Assembly (NCBI RefSeq): GCF_001641695.1
Contig: NZ_LSEF01000092.1
Coordinates: 1-64,000 of the forward strand
From: Bradyrhizobium neotropicale
GTDB taxonomy: Bacteria; Pseudomonadota; Alphaproteobacteria; Rhizobiales; Xanthobacteraceae
Direction: 5' to 3'
Length of the DNA stretch: 64,000 bases
Part shown: positions 47,863 through 57,704 of the stretch, piece after piece
How the letters are laid out: each line of letters begins with the position of its first letter
Numbering within the stretch: position 1 is the stretch's first letter
The notes under the pieces: model-generated
Seen by the model: only the letters and a program-made list of their open reading frames with translations
Told to the model about the DNA's origin: nothing
Database searches by the model: none
Made by a program: the position numbers and the translations under genes

Positions 47863-49938
47863 TTACTGGCCTCCAAAGCCGAACATGAACCAGGTGATCA
47901 GGCCGGCGACGCCGATCAGCATGGCGAATGCGTAGTGATAGAGATAGCCGGTCTGGATCTTCACGACGTTGCGGGTGATATCCAGCACGCGCGCCGAGAC
48001 GCCATCGGGACCGAGGCCGTCGATGATGAAGCCGTCGCCCTTCTTCCAGAGCTGATAGCCGATCCACTTCGCCGGACGGACGAAGATGACCTCGTAGAGC
48101 TCGTCGAAGTACCATTTGTTGAGCAGGAACTGGTAGAGCATCGGCTGCGTGTTCGCGAGCTCGACCGGCAGATACGGCCGGCGGATGTAGAACAGGTACG
48201 ACACCAGGAAGCCCAGCACCATCATCACCGTCGGCAGGAAGGCGATGGTCTCGGGGATGTGGTGCATCTCCTCGATGATGTGCGGGTTCATCTTCACGGA
48301 CTCGCGGAAGAACTCCTCGATGCCGTGGCCGGCGAACAGCTCCTTGAACGGGAAGCCGGCGACGATCGAGCCGACTGCGAGCACGCCGATCGGGATCAGC
48401 ATCCAGATCGGGCTCTCATGCGCAGCCTCGTAGTGTTGCTCGTCATGCGGCTCGCCGTGGAAGGTCTTGAACACCAGGCGCCAGGAGTAGAACGAGGTCA
48501 GGCCGGCGGCCACGACCGTCATCAGGAAGCCGTACACCGCGAACGGATTGTGCGAGGCATAGGCGGACTCGATGATCGCGTCCTTGGAGAAGTAGCCGGC
48601 GGTGAGCGGGAAGCCGGTCAGCGCCAGGGTGCCGACCACCATCACCGCGTAGGTGTAGGGGATCTTCTTCCAGAGGCCGCCCATGTTGCGGATGTCCTGC
48701 TCGTGGTGCATCGCATAGATCACCGAGCCGGAGCCCAAGAACAGCAGCGCCTTGAAGAAGGCGTGCGTGAACAAGTGGAACATGCCGACCGAATAGGCCC
48801 CCGCCCCCATCGCCACGAACATGTAGCCGAGCTGGGAACAGGTCGAGTAGGCGACGATGCGCTTGATGTCATTCTGGACGAGGCCGACGGTCGCGGCGAA
48901 GAACGCGGTGGTCGCGCCGAAGAACATCACGACGGCCTGCGCGTTCGGCGCGAGCTCGAACAGCGGCGACAGGCGCGCCACCATGAACACGCCCGCGGTG
49001 ACCATGGTCGCGGCATGGATCAGCGCCGAGACCGGGGTCGGGCCTTCCATCGCGTCCGGCAACCAGGTGTGCAGCAGGAACTGCGCCGATTTGCCCATCG
49101 CGCCCATGAACAGCAACAGGCAGGTCAGCGTCAGTGCGTCGGCGTGCCAGCCGAGGAAGTTGATGGTCTTGCCGGTGAGGCCCGGCGCGGCATGGAAGAT
49201 CGTCTCGAAATCGGTCGAGCCGACGAGTGCGAAGATCGCGAAGATGCCGAGCGCGAAGCCGAAATCGCCGACGCGGTTGACCACGAAGGCCTTGATCGCG
49301 GCCGCATTCGCCGACGGCTTCTGGTACCAGAAACCGATCAGGAGGTAGCTCGCCAGACCCACGCCCTCCCAGCCGAAGAACAGCTGCACGAGGTTGTCGG
49401 CCGTCACCAGCATCAGCATGGCGAAGGTGAACAGCGACAGATAGCCGAAGAAGCGCGGCCGGTACGGGTCCTCGTCCATGTAGCCGATGGAATAGAGGTG
49501 CACGAGCGAGGACACGGTGTTGACCACGACCAGCATCACGGCCGTGAGCGTGTCGACCCGGAGCGACCAGTAGACCTGGAGGTCGCCGGAGAAGATCCAC
49601 GGCAGCAGCTGGATGCGGGCGTCATGGTGCATGAAGCCGACGTCGACCAGCGTGAACCAGGACAGCGCCGCCGACACGAACAGAAGCCCCGTCGTGATCA
49701 GCTCGGCCGCGCGCGAGCCCGCCGCGGCCGGCTCGGAGACGTGGTGGTCGTCATGCCCGTGATCGTCGTGCGCATGGTCGTCATGGGCCGCCGACGCATG
49801 GACGTCGCCATGACCGTGATCATCGCCGTGATGCTCGACCGTGTCGCCCGAGGGGTTGCGGGCATGCGCGCCGACCAGCGAGATCAGGCCGGCGAGAATG
49901 GCGCCCAGCAACGGCAGAAAAACGATTGCCTGAACCAT
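47863..49938 (-). CDS. nuoL: NADH-quinone oxidoreductase subunit L with His-rich loop
   Basis: The 691-residue subunit has about 16 helices and the long lateral helix that couples the antiporter modules. Motifs are FFGWEGVGLASYLLIGFWYQ, FLLHTWLPDAMEGPTPVSAL and AYSTCSQLGYMFVAMGAGAY. Residues 36-66, between helices 1 and 2, hold a charged insertion with 12 His and many Asp that typical NuoL proteins lack. It lies between nuoK and nuoM. Confidence 0.96.
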   Translation of the reverse strand: MVQAIVFLPLLGAILAGLISLVGAHARNPSGDTVEHHGDDHGHGDVHASAAHDDHAHDDHGHDDHHVSEPAAAGSRAAELITTGLLFVSAALSWFTLVDVGFMHHDARIQLLPWIFSGDLQVYWSLRVDTLTAVMLVVVNTVSSLVHLYSIGYMDEDPYRPRFFGYLSLFTFAMLMLVTADNLVQLFFGWEGVGLASYLLIGFWYQKPSANAAAIKAFVVNRVGDFGFALGIFAIFALVGSTDFETIFHAAPGLTGKTINFLGWHADALTLTCLLLFMGAMGKSAQFLLHTWLPDAMEGPTPVSALIHAATMVTAGVFMVARLSPLFELAPNAQAVVMFFGATTAFFAATVGLVQNDIKRIVAYSTCSQLGYMFVAMGAGAYSVGMFHLFTHAFFKALLFLGSGSVIYAMHHEQDIRNMGGLWKKIPYTYAVMVVGTLALTGFPLTAGYFSKDAIIESAYASHNPFAVYGFLMTVVAAGLTSFYSWRLVFKTFHGEPHDEQHYEAAHESPIWMLIPIGVLAVGSIVAGFPFKELFAGHGIEEFFRESVKMNPHIIEEMHHIPETIAFLPTVMMVLGFLVSYLFYIRRPYLPVELANTQPMLYQFLLNKWYFDELYEVIFVRPAKWIGYQLWKKGDGFIIDGLGPDGVSARVLDITRNVVKIQTGYLYHYAFAMLIGVAGLITWFMFGFGGQ

Positions 49939-49946
49939 GACTGAGC

Positions 49947-50255
49947 TCAGCCCTTCATCAGATTGACGTCCTCAACCGCGATCGAGCCGCGGTTGCGGAA
50001 ATAGACCACCAGGATGGCGAGACCGATCGCTGCTTCCGCAGCCGCGACCGTCAGCACCAGAAGCGCGAAGACCTGGCCGACGATGTCGCCGAGGAAGGTC
50101 GAGAACGCCACCAGGTTGATGTTGACCGAGAGCAGGATCAGCTCGATCGACATCAGGATGACGATGATGTTCTTGCGGTTCAGGAAGATGCCGAGGATCC
50201 CGAGCGTGAACAGGATCGCGCCGACCGCGAGATAGTGTCCGAGCCCGATCGTCAT
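49947..50255 (-). CDS. nuoK: NADH-quinone oxidoreductase subunit K
   Basis: The 102-residue subunit has three membrane helices and the two conserved membrane Glu: MSIELILLSVNINLVAFS and AAAEAAIGLAILVVYFRNRG. It links the quinone site to the proton pumps. ATG at 50255 overlaps the nuoJ stop by four bases, deciding this start over a GTG three codons earlier. Confidence 0.96.
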   Translation of the reverse strand: MTIGLGHYLAVGAILFTLGILGIFLNRKNIIVILMSIELILLSVNINLVAFSTFLGDIVGQVFALLVLTVAAAEAAIGLAILVVYFRNRGSIAVEDVNLMKG

Positions 50256-50890
50256 TTCACCCACTCCGCCGCATCGGTATCGGACAGCCCCTGCCCCGAC
50301 GCCACCTTGCGCAGCGCCATCGCCATCTCGGGCGTGCGCGCGTTCTGAACGTTGATGTCCTGCCGCTTGATGTACGCCTTGTGCCGCAGCGTCAGCACGA
50401 TGGCGCCGATCATCGCGACCAGCAGCACCATGCCGGCGAGCTGGAAGTAATGGATGTACTTCGTATAGAGCACGAGGCCGAGCGCCTCGGTGTTGCTGAC
50501 ATTGGTCGGGATCGCTGCCGTGATCGTCTTGGCAACGCCGGGGTTGATGACCCAGAAGCCGACGGTGAGCAGCAGCTCGAACAGGAAGATGCCGCCGATC
50601 ACGAGGCCAACCGGCAGGTACTCGATGAAGCCCTCGCTCAGCTCGGTGAAGTCGACGTCGATCATCATGATCACGAACAGGAACAGCACCGCGACCGCGC
50701 CGACATAGACGACGATCAGCATCATCGCCAGGAACTCGGCGCCCATCAGCACGAACAGGCCGGAGGCGTTGACGAAGGCCAGGATCAGGAACAGCACGGA
50801 GTGCACGGGATTGCGCGAGACAACCACCATCACCGCCGAGGCGACGCAGATGCCGGCGAACAGATAAAAGAACAGCGCGGGAAGGATCAT
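50252..50890 (-). CDS. nuoJ: NADH-quinone oxidoreductase subunit J
   Basis: The 212-residue subunit has five membrane helices (FFYLFAGICVASAVMVVVSR; NPVHSVLFLILAFVNASGLF; EFLAMMLIVVYVGAVAVLFL). The pi-bulge helix region with the conserved Tyr-Val-Gly-Ala is present. Coupled to nuoK by a four-base overlap. Confidence 0.95.
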   Translation of the reverse strand: MILPALFFYLFAGICVASAVMVVVSRNPVHSVLFLILAFVNASGLFVLMGAEFLAMMLIVVYVGAVAVLFLFVIMMIDVDFTELSEGFIEYLPVGLVIGGIFLFELLLTVGFWVINPGVAKTITAAIPTNVSNTEALGLVLYTKYIHYFQLAGMVLLVAMIGAIVLTLRHKAYIKRQDINVQNARTPEMAMALRKVASGQGLSDTDAAEWVK

Positions 50891-50899
50891 GCCCTCACC

Positions 50900-51394
50900 T
50901 CACCGGTACGGCGCGTCGAGCTCGATCGCCTTGGCGATCTCGCGTTCCCAGCGGTCGCCATTGGCGAGCAGCTTGGCCTTGTCATAGTAGAGCTCCTCGC
51001 GGGTCTCGGTCGCGAACTCGAAGTTCGGGCCCTCGACGATGGCGTCGACCGGGCAGGCCTCCTGGCAGAGGCCGCAATAGATGCACTTCACCATGTCGAT
51101 GTCGTAGCGCACGGTGCGGCGGGTGCCGTCGTTGCGGCGCGGGCCGGCCTCGATGGTGATGGCCTGCGCGGGGCACACGGCCTCGCACAGCTTGCAGGCG
51201 ATGCAGCGCTCTTCGCCGTTGGGATAACGGCGCAGCGCGTGCTCGCCGCGGAACCGCGGCGAGATCGGCCCCTTCTCGAAGGGATAGTTCAGCGTCGGCT
51301 TCGGCTGGAAGAAGTAGCGCATGGCGAGGAAGAACGCCGAGACGAATTCCGACAGCAGAAGCGAGCGTGCAGTGGCGTTGACGTTGATACCCAT
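50900..51394 (-). CDS. nuoI: NADH-quinone oxidoreductase subunit I
   Basis: The 164-residue protein carries the N6a and N6b iron-sulphur clusters of complex I. The two 4Fe-4S motifs are CIACKLCEAVCPAQ and CIYCGLCQEACPVDA. ATG at 51394 (MGINVNATARSLL) was chosen because the open frame further upstream runs through nuoH. It lies eight bases after nuoH. Confidence 0.96.
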   Translation of the reverse strand: MGINVNATARSLLLSEFVSAFFLAMRYFFQPKPTLNYPFEKGPISPRFRGEHALRRYPNGEERCIACKLCEAVCPAQAITIEAGPRRNDGTRRTVRYDIDMVKCIYCGLCQEACPVDAIVEGPNFEFATETREELYYDKAKLLANGDRWEREIAKAIELDAPYR

Positions 51395-51402
51395 GACGGC
51401 CC

Positions 51403-52470
51403 TCACTTCGGCGCGATGCCGGCGAAATGCAGCACGCCGGCCACCACGACCACCATCACGAGCGACAGCGGCAGGAACACCTTCCAGCCGAGACGCATCA
51501 GTTGGTCGTAGCGGTAGCGCGGCACGATCGCCTTCGCCATCGCGAACAGGAAGAACATGAAGAACAGTTTCAGCGAGAACCAAATGATCCCCGGCACCCA
51601 GTTGAAGGGCGGCAGGTCGACCGGCGGCAGCCAGCCTCCCAGGAACAGGATGGTCGCCAGCGCGCACATGGTGACGATGGCGACATACTCGCCGAGCATG
51701 AACAAGAGGTACGGCGTCGAGCCGTATTCGACCATGAAGCCGGCCACGAGCTCGGACTCGGCTTCGACGAGGTCGAACGGCGGACGGTTGGTTTCCGCCA
51801 GCGCCGAGACGTAGAACACCACGAACATCGGGAACAGCGGCCACACATACCAGTTCAGGATGGTGAGCTGCGGCAGGCCGATCAGGCTGGCGAGACCCCG
51901 CGCATGCTGCGCTTCCACGACGGCCGACAGGTTCAGCGTGCCGGCGCAGAGCAGCACCGTGATGATGACGAAGCCGATCGAGACCTCGTAGGACACCATC
52001 TGCGCCGCCGAACGCAGCGCGGCCAGGAACGGATACTTCGAGTTCGACGACCAGCCGGCCATGATGATGCCGTAGATCGACAGCGACGAGATCGCGAAGA
52101 TGAAGAGGACGCCAACATTGATGTCGGAGATCACCCAGCCGAGATTGGTCGGGATCACCGCCCAAGCGGCGAGCGCGAGCACGCAGGAGACCAGCGGGGC
52201 GAGCAGGAACACGCCCTTGTTGGCGCCGGCCGGAATGATCGGCTCCTTCAGCACGAACTTCAGGAGGTCGGCGAAGGACTGGAACAGGCCCCAGGGCCCG
52301 ACGACGTTGGGACCGCGCCGGATCTGCACCGCCGCCCAGATCTTGCGGTCGGCGAGCAGGATATAGGCGATCGCGACCAAGAGCACGACGAGCACCAACA
52401 CGCTCTCCGCGACCATGATGATCAACGGCCAGAGGAACCCGGTCCAGAATGCGCTTTCGAAGAATTCCAT
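51403..52470 (-). CDS. nuoH: NADH-quinone oxidoreductase subunit H
   Basis: The 355-residue subunit has about eight helices and forms the quinone-access chamber. Motifs are RRGPNVVGPWGLFQSFADLL, the acidic loop FVSALAETNRPPFDLVEAES and ELVAGFMVEYGSTPYLLFML. It links the peripheral arm to the membrane arm. Ten bases after nuoG. Confidence 0.96.
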   Translation of the reverse strand: MEFFESAFWTGFLWPLIIMVAESVLVLVVLLVAIAYILLADRKIWAAVQIRRGPNVVGPWGLFQSFADLLKFVLKEPIIPAGANKGVFLLAPLVSCVLALAAWAVIPTNLGWVISDINVGVLFIFAISSLSIYGIIMAGWSSNSKYPFLAALRSAAQMVSYEVSIGFVIITVLLCAGTLNLSAVVEAQHARGLASLIGLPQLTILNWYVWPLFPMFVVFYVSALAETNRPPFDLVEAESELVAGFMVEYGSTPYLLFMLGEYVAIVTMCALATILFLGGWLPPVDLPPFNWVPGIIWFSLKLFFMFFLFAMAKAIVPRYRYDQLMRLGWKVFLPLSLVMVVVVAGVLHFAGIAPK

Positions 52471-52480
52471 CAGATCACGC

Positions 52481-54556
52481 TCACTCCGCTGCGGTCAGCA
52501 TCTGCCCGGAGGCAAGCCGCGAGCACTCCGCCATCACGGCGGACGCACGCGCGATTGGGTTGGTCAGGTAGAAGTCCTCGACGAGAGGCTTGAACGGCGC
52601 CTTCTCCGGCGTGCCGCCCTTGCCTGCGAGCTTCTTGATCTGGTCGGCCGAGCCTGTCTCGATCTGGTCGAGACGGATCAGATGCGGCACCGCCTTGAAG
52701 ATCGCCTGGCGCAGCGCCGCCAGCGAGTCGTAGCCGAGCTTCTTGCCCAGCGCCTCCGACAGCGCACGAACGACCGCCCAGTCCTCGCGGGCCTCGCCCG
52801 GCGGGAACGCGGCGCGGCCGGTCATCTGCACGCGGCCTTCCGTGTTGACGTAGATCGCGGACTTCTCGGTATAGGCCGCCGCCGGCAGGATCACGTCGGC
52901 GCGATGCGCGCCGCGGTCGCCGTGGGTGCCGATATAGACGACGAAGGTACCGTCCGGCGCCTTGATCTCGTCGGCGCCAAGCAGGAACAACACGTCCAGC
53001 GTGCCGAACGTCGTCATCTGCGCCGCGTTCAGCCCGCCGCCGGTCGCGGCAAAGCCGATGTCGAGCGCGCCGACGCGCGAGGCGCTCTCATGCAGCACGC
53101 CGAAGCCGTTCCAGCCATCCTTCAGCGCGCCGACGTCGAGCGCCAGCTTGGCGGCGGCGGCAAGAATCGCCGCGCCATCGTGACGCCCAGTCGCGCCCGC
53201 GCCAACCAGGATGATCGGGTGCTTGGCGTTCTTCAGCACGTCCATGAAGGAGTGCTTGCCGGCCGCGAGCTCGCCCAGCGTTTCGGTCCCCGCGCCGAGA
53301 TGGTCGTAATCGTAGGTCAGGTCGGCCTTGGCGCCGATCACGCCGATCTTGAAGCCGCCGGCACGCCAGCGCTTGCGGATGCGGGCGTTGAACACGGCCG
53401 CCTCTTTACGCGGATTGGCGCCGATGATCAGCAGCGCATCGGCCTGCTCGACGCCCGCAAGCGTCGGATTGAAGATATAGGAGGCACGGCCGAGCGCGGG
53501 ATCGAAGGCGTCGCCACCCTGCACCGCGAGATTGCCCGAGCCGAATTTGGCGAGCAGGTCCTTCAGCGCGAACATTTCCTCGACGCCGGCGAGATCGCCC
53601 GCGATGGCGCCTATGCGCTTGCCATCGGTACGGGCCGCCTTGGCCGCGATCGCGGCAAAAGCTTCCGACCAGCTCGCCGCGCGCAGCTTGCCGGCTTCAC
53701 GGATATAGGGCCGGTCGAGGCGCTGGGTGCGCAGGCCGTCGACGACGTGACGCGTCTTGTCCGAGATCCACTCCTCGTTCACGGCCTCGTTGATGCGCGG
53801 CAGCACGCGCATCACCTCGCGGCCGCGGGTGTCGACGCGGATCGCCGAGCCGATGCCGTCCATCACGTCGATCGACTGGGTCTTGCCGAGCTCCCAGGGC
53901 CGCGCCGCGAAGGCATACGGCTTCGAGGTCAGCGCGCCGACCGGGCAGATGTCGACGAGATTGCCCTGCAATTCCGAGGTCAGCGCATGCTCGAGATAAG
54001 TCGTGATCTCCATGTCCTCGCCGCGGCCCGTCGCGCCCATCTCCGGGGCGCCGGCGACTTCCGCCGAGAAGCGGACGCAGCGCGTGCACTGGATGCAGCG
54101 GTTCATCGAGGTCTTGACCAGCGCGCCGAGATACTTGTCCTCGACCGCGCGCTTGTTCTCGGCGAAGCGGCTGGTGTCGACACCGTAGCCCATCGCCTGG
54201 TCCTGGAGGTCGCACTCGCCGCCCTGGTCGCAGATCGGGCAGTCCAGCGGATGGTTGATCAGCAGGAACTCCATCACGCCTTCGCGTGCCTTCTTCACCA
54301 TCGGCGAACGCGTGGAGATCTCCGGCGGCTCGCCCTTGGGACCCGGGCGGCAGTCGCGCACACCCCAGGCGCAGCTTGCGACCGGCTTCGGGCCGCCCTT
54401 CACCTCGACGAGGCACATCCGGCAATTGCCGGCGATCGACAACCGCTCGTGATAGCAGAAGCGCGGAATCTCGGCGCCGGCGGCCTCGCACGCCTGGAGC
54501 AGCGTGTACTCCGGCGGGACATCGATCTCTTTGCCGTCGATGATGAGCTTGGTCAT
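52481..54556 (-). CDS. nuoG: NADH-quinone oxidoreductase subunit G
   Basis: The 691-residue subunit carries three or four iron-sulphur clusters. The N-terminal ferredoxin domain has PRFCYHERLSIAGNCRMCLV; then DCPICDQGGECDLQDQAMGY (His/Cys N5 region) and RCIQCTRCVRFSAEVAG (N4). The C-terminal part is a molybdopterin-oxidoreductase-like domain without an obvious molybdenum site, as usual for NuoG. nuoF ends five bases upstream. Confidence 0.96.
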   Translation of the reverse strand: MTKLIIDGKEIDVPPEYTLLQACEAAGAEIPRFCYHERLSIAGNCRMCLVEVKGGPKPVASCAWGVRDCRPGPKGEPPEISTRSPMVKKAREGVMEFLLINHPLDCPICDQGGECDLQDQAMGYGVDTSRFAENKRAVEDKYLGALVKTSMNRCIQCTRCVRFSAEVAGAPEMGATGRGEDMEITTYLEHALTSELQGNLVDICPVGALTSKPYAFAARPWELGKTQSIDVMDGIGSAIRVDTRGREVMRVLPRINEAVNEEWISDKTRHVVDGLRTQRLDRPYIREAGKLRAASWSEAFAAIAAKAARTDGKRIGAIAGDLAGVEEMFALKDLLAKFGSGNLAVQGGDAFDPALGRASYIFNPTLAGVEQADALLIIGANPRKEAAVFNARIRKRWRAGGFKIGVIGAKADLTYDYDHLGAGTETLGELAAGKHSFMDVLKNAKHPIILVGAGATGRHDGAAILAAAAKLALDVGALKDGWNGFGVLHESASRVGALDIGFAATGGGLNAAQMTTFGTLDVLFLLGADEIKAPDGTFVVYIGTHGDRGAHRADVILPAAAYTEKSAIYVNTEGRVQMTGRAAFPPGEAREDWAVVRALSEALGKKLGYDSLAALRQAIFKAVPHLIRLDQIETGSADQIKKLAGKGGTPEKAPFKPLVEDFYLTNPIARASAVMAECSRLASGQMLTAAE

Positions 54557-54561
54557 TCTTC

Positions 54562-55887
<1,326 letters not shown>

Positions 55888-55902
55888 TTCAGTGCTTTCC
55901 GA

Positions 55903-56109
55903 TCAACGGTTGGCCTGCTTGTAGGCAAGCCCGGCGGCGCAGACGGCGAAGGTCAACGCCCAGAGCAGACTGGATTCCAGCGTCGCGCTCAACGCAAAGC
56001 GCTGGAGCAGGAACATGAAAGCGGCCGCAACGGCGGCGTGCATGGCGATGAAGCCCCATTTCTTCACGGCCTCGCTCCCTCCCCTTGCCGGCTTCGAGAG
56101 ATCACGCAT
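55903..56109 (-). CDS. small membrane protein inside nuo operon
   Basis: The 68-residue product has a polar, basic N terminus (MRDLSKPARGGSEAVKKWG) and two hydrophobic segments (FIAMHAAVAAAFMFLLQRFA; SSLLWALTFAVCAAGLAYK). It shares one base with the nuoE stop region and lies 15 bases before nuoF, so it is cotranscribed. It is not one of the 14 standard subunits. A supernumerary subunit or assembly helper is possible but unproven. Confidence 0.72.
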   Translation of the reverse strand: MRDLSKPARGGSEAVKKWGFIAMHAAVAAAFMFLLQRFALSATLESSLLWALTFAVCAAGLAYKQANR

Positions 56110-56720
56110 CAGGTGGTCTCCTTCAGCGTGGTCGGCCCGGTGATGGGCGCGGAGAACTGGCGGCCGTTCTGCGGGCCGGGCTTGGGCGGATTGCCCGAGG
56201 CGAAGCCGTCGAGCACCTTGCCGAAGCTGTCCTTGGTCAGGTCCTCATAGGTGTCCTTCCCGATCAGCACCATCGGCGCGTTCACGCAGGCGCCTAAGCA
56301 CTCCACCTCTTCCCAGCTGAAATTGCCGTCCTTGGAGAGATGGAAGGGCTCGTGATGAATGCGGCTCTCGCAGACATGGATGAGATCTTCCGCGCCGCGC
56401 AGCCGGCACGGCGTGGTGCCGCAGACCTGGACGTGGGCCTTCTTGCCGACGGGGGCGAGCTGGAACATCGTGTAGAAGGTCGCAACTTCCAGAACGCGGA
56501 TATAGGGCATGTCGAGCATGTCGGCGATGACGCGGATCGCGGCTTCCGACACCCAGCCCTCGCTCTGCTCCTGCGCGCGCCAGAGGATGGCGATCACGGC
56601 GGAGGCCTGGCGTCCGGCCGGATATTTCGCGATCTGCTGCTTGGCGAACGCGAGGTTCTCCTCCGTGAACGCAAAGCTCGCGGGCTGGACTTCCTTGGGC
56701 GCTAATCGGCGGACAGACAT
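56109..56720 (-). CDS. nuoE: NADH-quinone oxidoreductase subunit E
   Basis: The 203-residue thioredoxin-like subunit carries the N1a 2Fe-2S cluster, with ligands in QVCGTTPCRLRGAEDL and ECLGACVNAPMVLIG. The C-terminal ~40 residues (FASGNPPKPGPQNGRQFSAP) form a Pro-rich tail longer than in E. coli NuoE. It starts 12 bases after the methyltransferase gene. Confidence 0.95.
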   Translation of the reverse strand: MSVRRLAPKEVQPASFAFTEENLAFAKQQIAKYPAGRQASAVIAILWRAQEQSEGWVSEAAIRVIADMLDMPYIRVLEVATFYTMFQLAPVGKKAHVQVCGTTPCRLRGAEDLIHVCESRIHHEPFHLSKDGNFSWEEVECLGACVNAPMVLIGKDTYEDLTKDSFGKVLDGFASGNPPKPGPQNGRQFSAPITGPTTLKETT

Positions 56721-56732
56721 CTCTTCAATCTC

Positions 56733-57704
56733 TCACTGCATGCGGCGCGCGGTATTGGCGTTCAGAATCTTGGCATTCAGGGCATCGATCCTGTCCTGCC
56801 AGAACGCGCTTGCGGTGCCGAAAACGTTGTAGCCGACGTGGGTGGAGACCTTGATCCGGTCGAGGATCGACAGCTCGGTCACGGTCTCAAGCCGGTTGCT
56901 GCGCGGATCGAGCACGATCAGCTTCAGCGGAGTTTCTTCAAGAATGTAGCGCGACACCGCATGCGAGCGGTCGCTGCCGTGCTCCTCGCACATGATGACG
57001 CTGTCGGCCTGGAGCAGCCGGGCGCCGCCCTTGATCGCCTCGATCTCGAGGCCCTCGACGTCGAGCTTGATCAGATACTTGCCGGTCGCGGCGACCTTGC
57101 CGTCGTCGATAAGGTTGTCGAGGGCGATGACCGGCACCTCCTCGCCACCGCCCGGCCCCGCGATGCTGAACTTCTCGTGCTTGGTGCCGGACAGCCGCGC
57201 CGTGCCGCGCGAGGCGCCGATCGCCACGCGCATGCATTCGAAGCGATGGTCGTTCACCGCCGCGTTGTTCGACAGCTTGGCGAAATTGTCCGAGGAGGGT
57301 TCGATCGCGATCGCCTTGTGCGCGCCGAACTGCGCGCTCGAAATCAATACCGACCAGTAGCCGTAATTGGCACCGCAATCGATCAGCGTGTAGTCGACGT
57401 CGGCGGAACCGGCGAACAGCAGCTCGAGCTCATCCTCGTAATGATACGAGCGATTGAGCAGCTTGCTCCAATAGCCGTCGCCATATGGGAATTCGAACAC
57501 CGCGTCCGGGTTGAGCCTGATCGCGATGTTGCGCTCCGCCAGCGCCTTGCGCAGCAGATTGGCGCAGGCGATGTAGCCCATGTGCGAGAAGTGCGACGAG
57601 ATCTTCGATCCCGTCACCAGCGCCAAGGCAGCCGTCCGCTCCCACAGGTTGGCCCCTTCAAGGGCCCCCGAGGCACGGTCAAACTGGATTGGCGCTTGCG
57701 CCAT
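56733..57704 (-). CDS. FkbM family methyltransferase inside nuo operon
   Basis: The 323-residue protein has a methyltransferase_21/FkbM domain: VDYTLIDCGANYGYWSVLIS (SAM motif I), KAIAIEPSSDNFAKLSNNAA, GKYLIKLDVEGLEIEAIKGG and VIMCEEHGSDRSHAVSRYIL. FkbM enzymes are O- or N-methyltransferases of sugars, lipids or peptides. The start overlaps the nuoD stop as TGATG and the stop lies 12 bases before nuoE, so it is translated with complex I. A longer ORF over nuoD was rejected. The target is unknown; a nuo subunit is one possibility. Confidence 0.87.
   Translation of the reverse strand: MAQAPIQFDRASGALEGANLWERTAALALVTGSKISSHFSHMGYIACANLLRKALAERNIAIRLNPDAVFEFPYGDGYWSKLLNRSYHYEDELELLFAGSADVDYTLIDCGANYGYWSVLISSAQFGAHKAIAIEPSSDNFAKLSNNAAVNDHRFECMRVAIGASRGTARLSGTKHEKFSIAGPGGGEEVPVIALDNLIDDGKVAATGKYLIKLDVEGLEIEAIKGGARLLQADSVIMCEEHGSDRSHAVSRYILEETPLKLIVLDPRSNRLETVTELSILDRIKVSTHVGYNVFGTASAFWQDRIDALNAKILNANTARRMQ

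Noticed and set aside
49738..49835. His/Asp codon run in nuoL as a possible CRISPR-like or tandem DNA repeat
   Set aside because: The repeats are irregular and explained by the coding of a His-rich loop.
47935..49944. 669-codon plus-strand open frame opposite nuoL
   Set aside because: Shadow of nuoL on the other strand; composition is repetitive charged residues and no family is recognisable.
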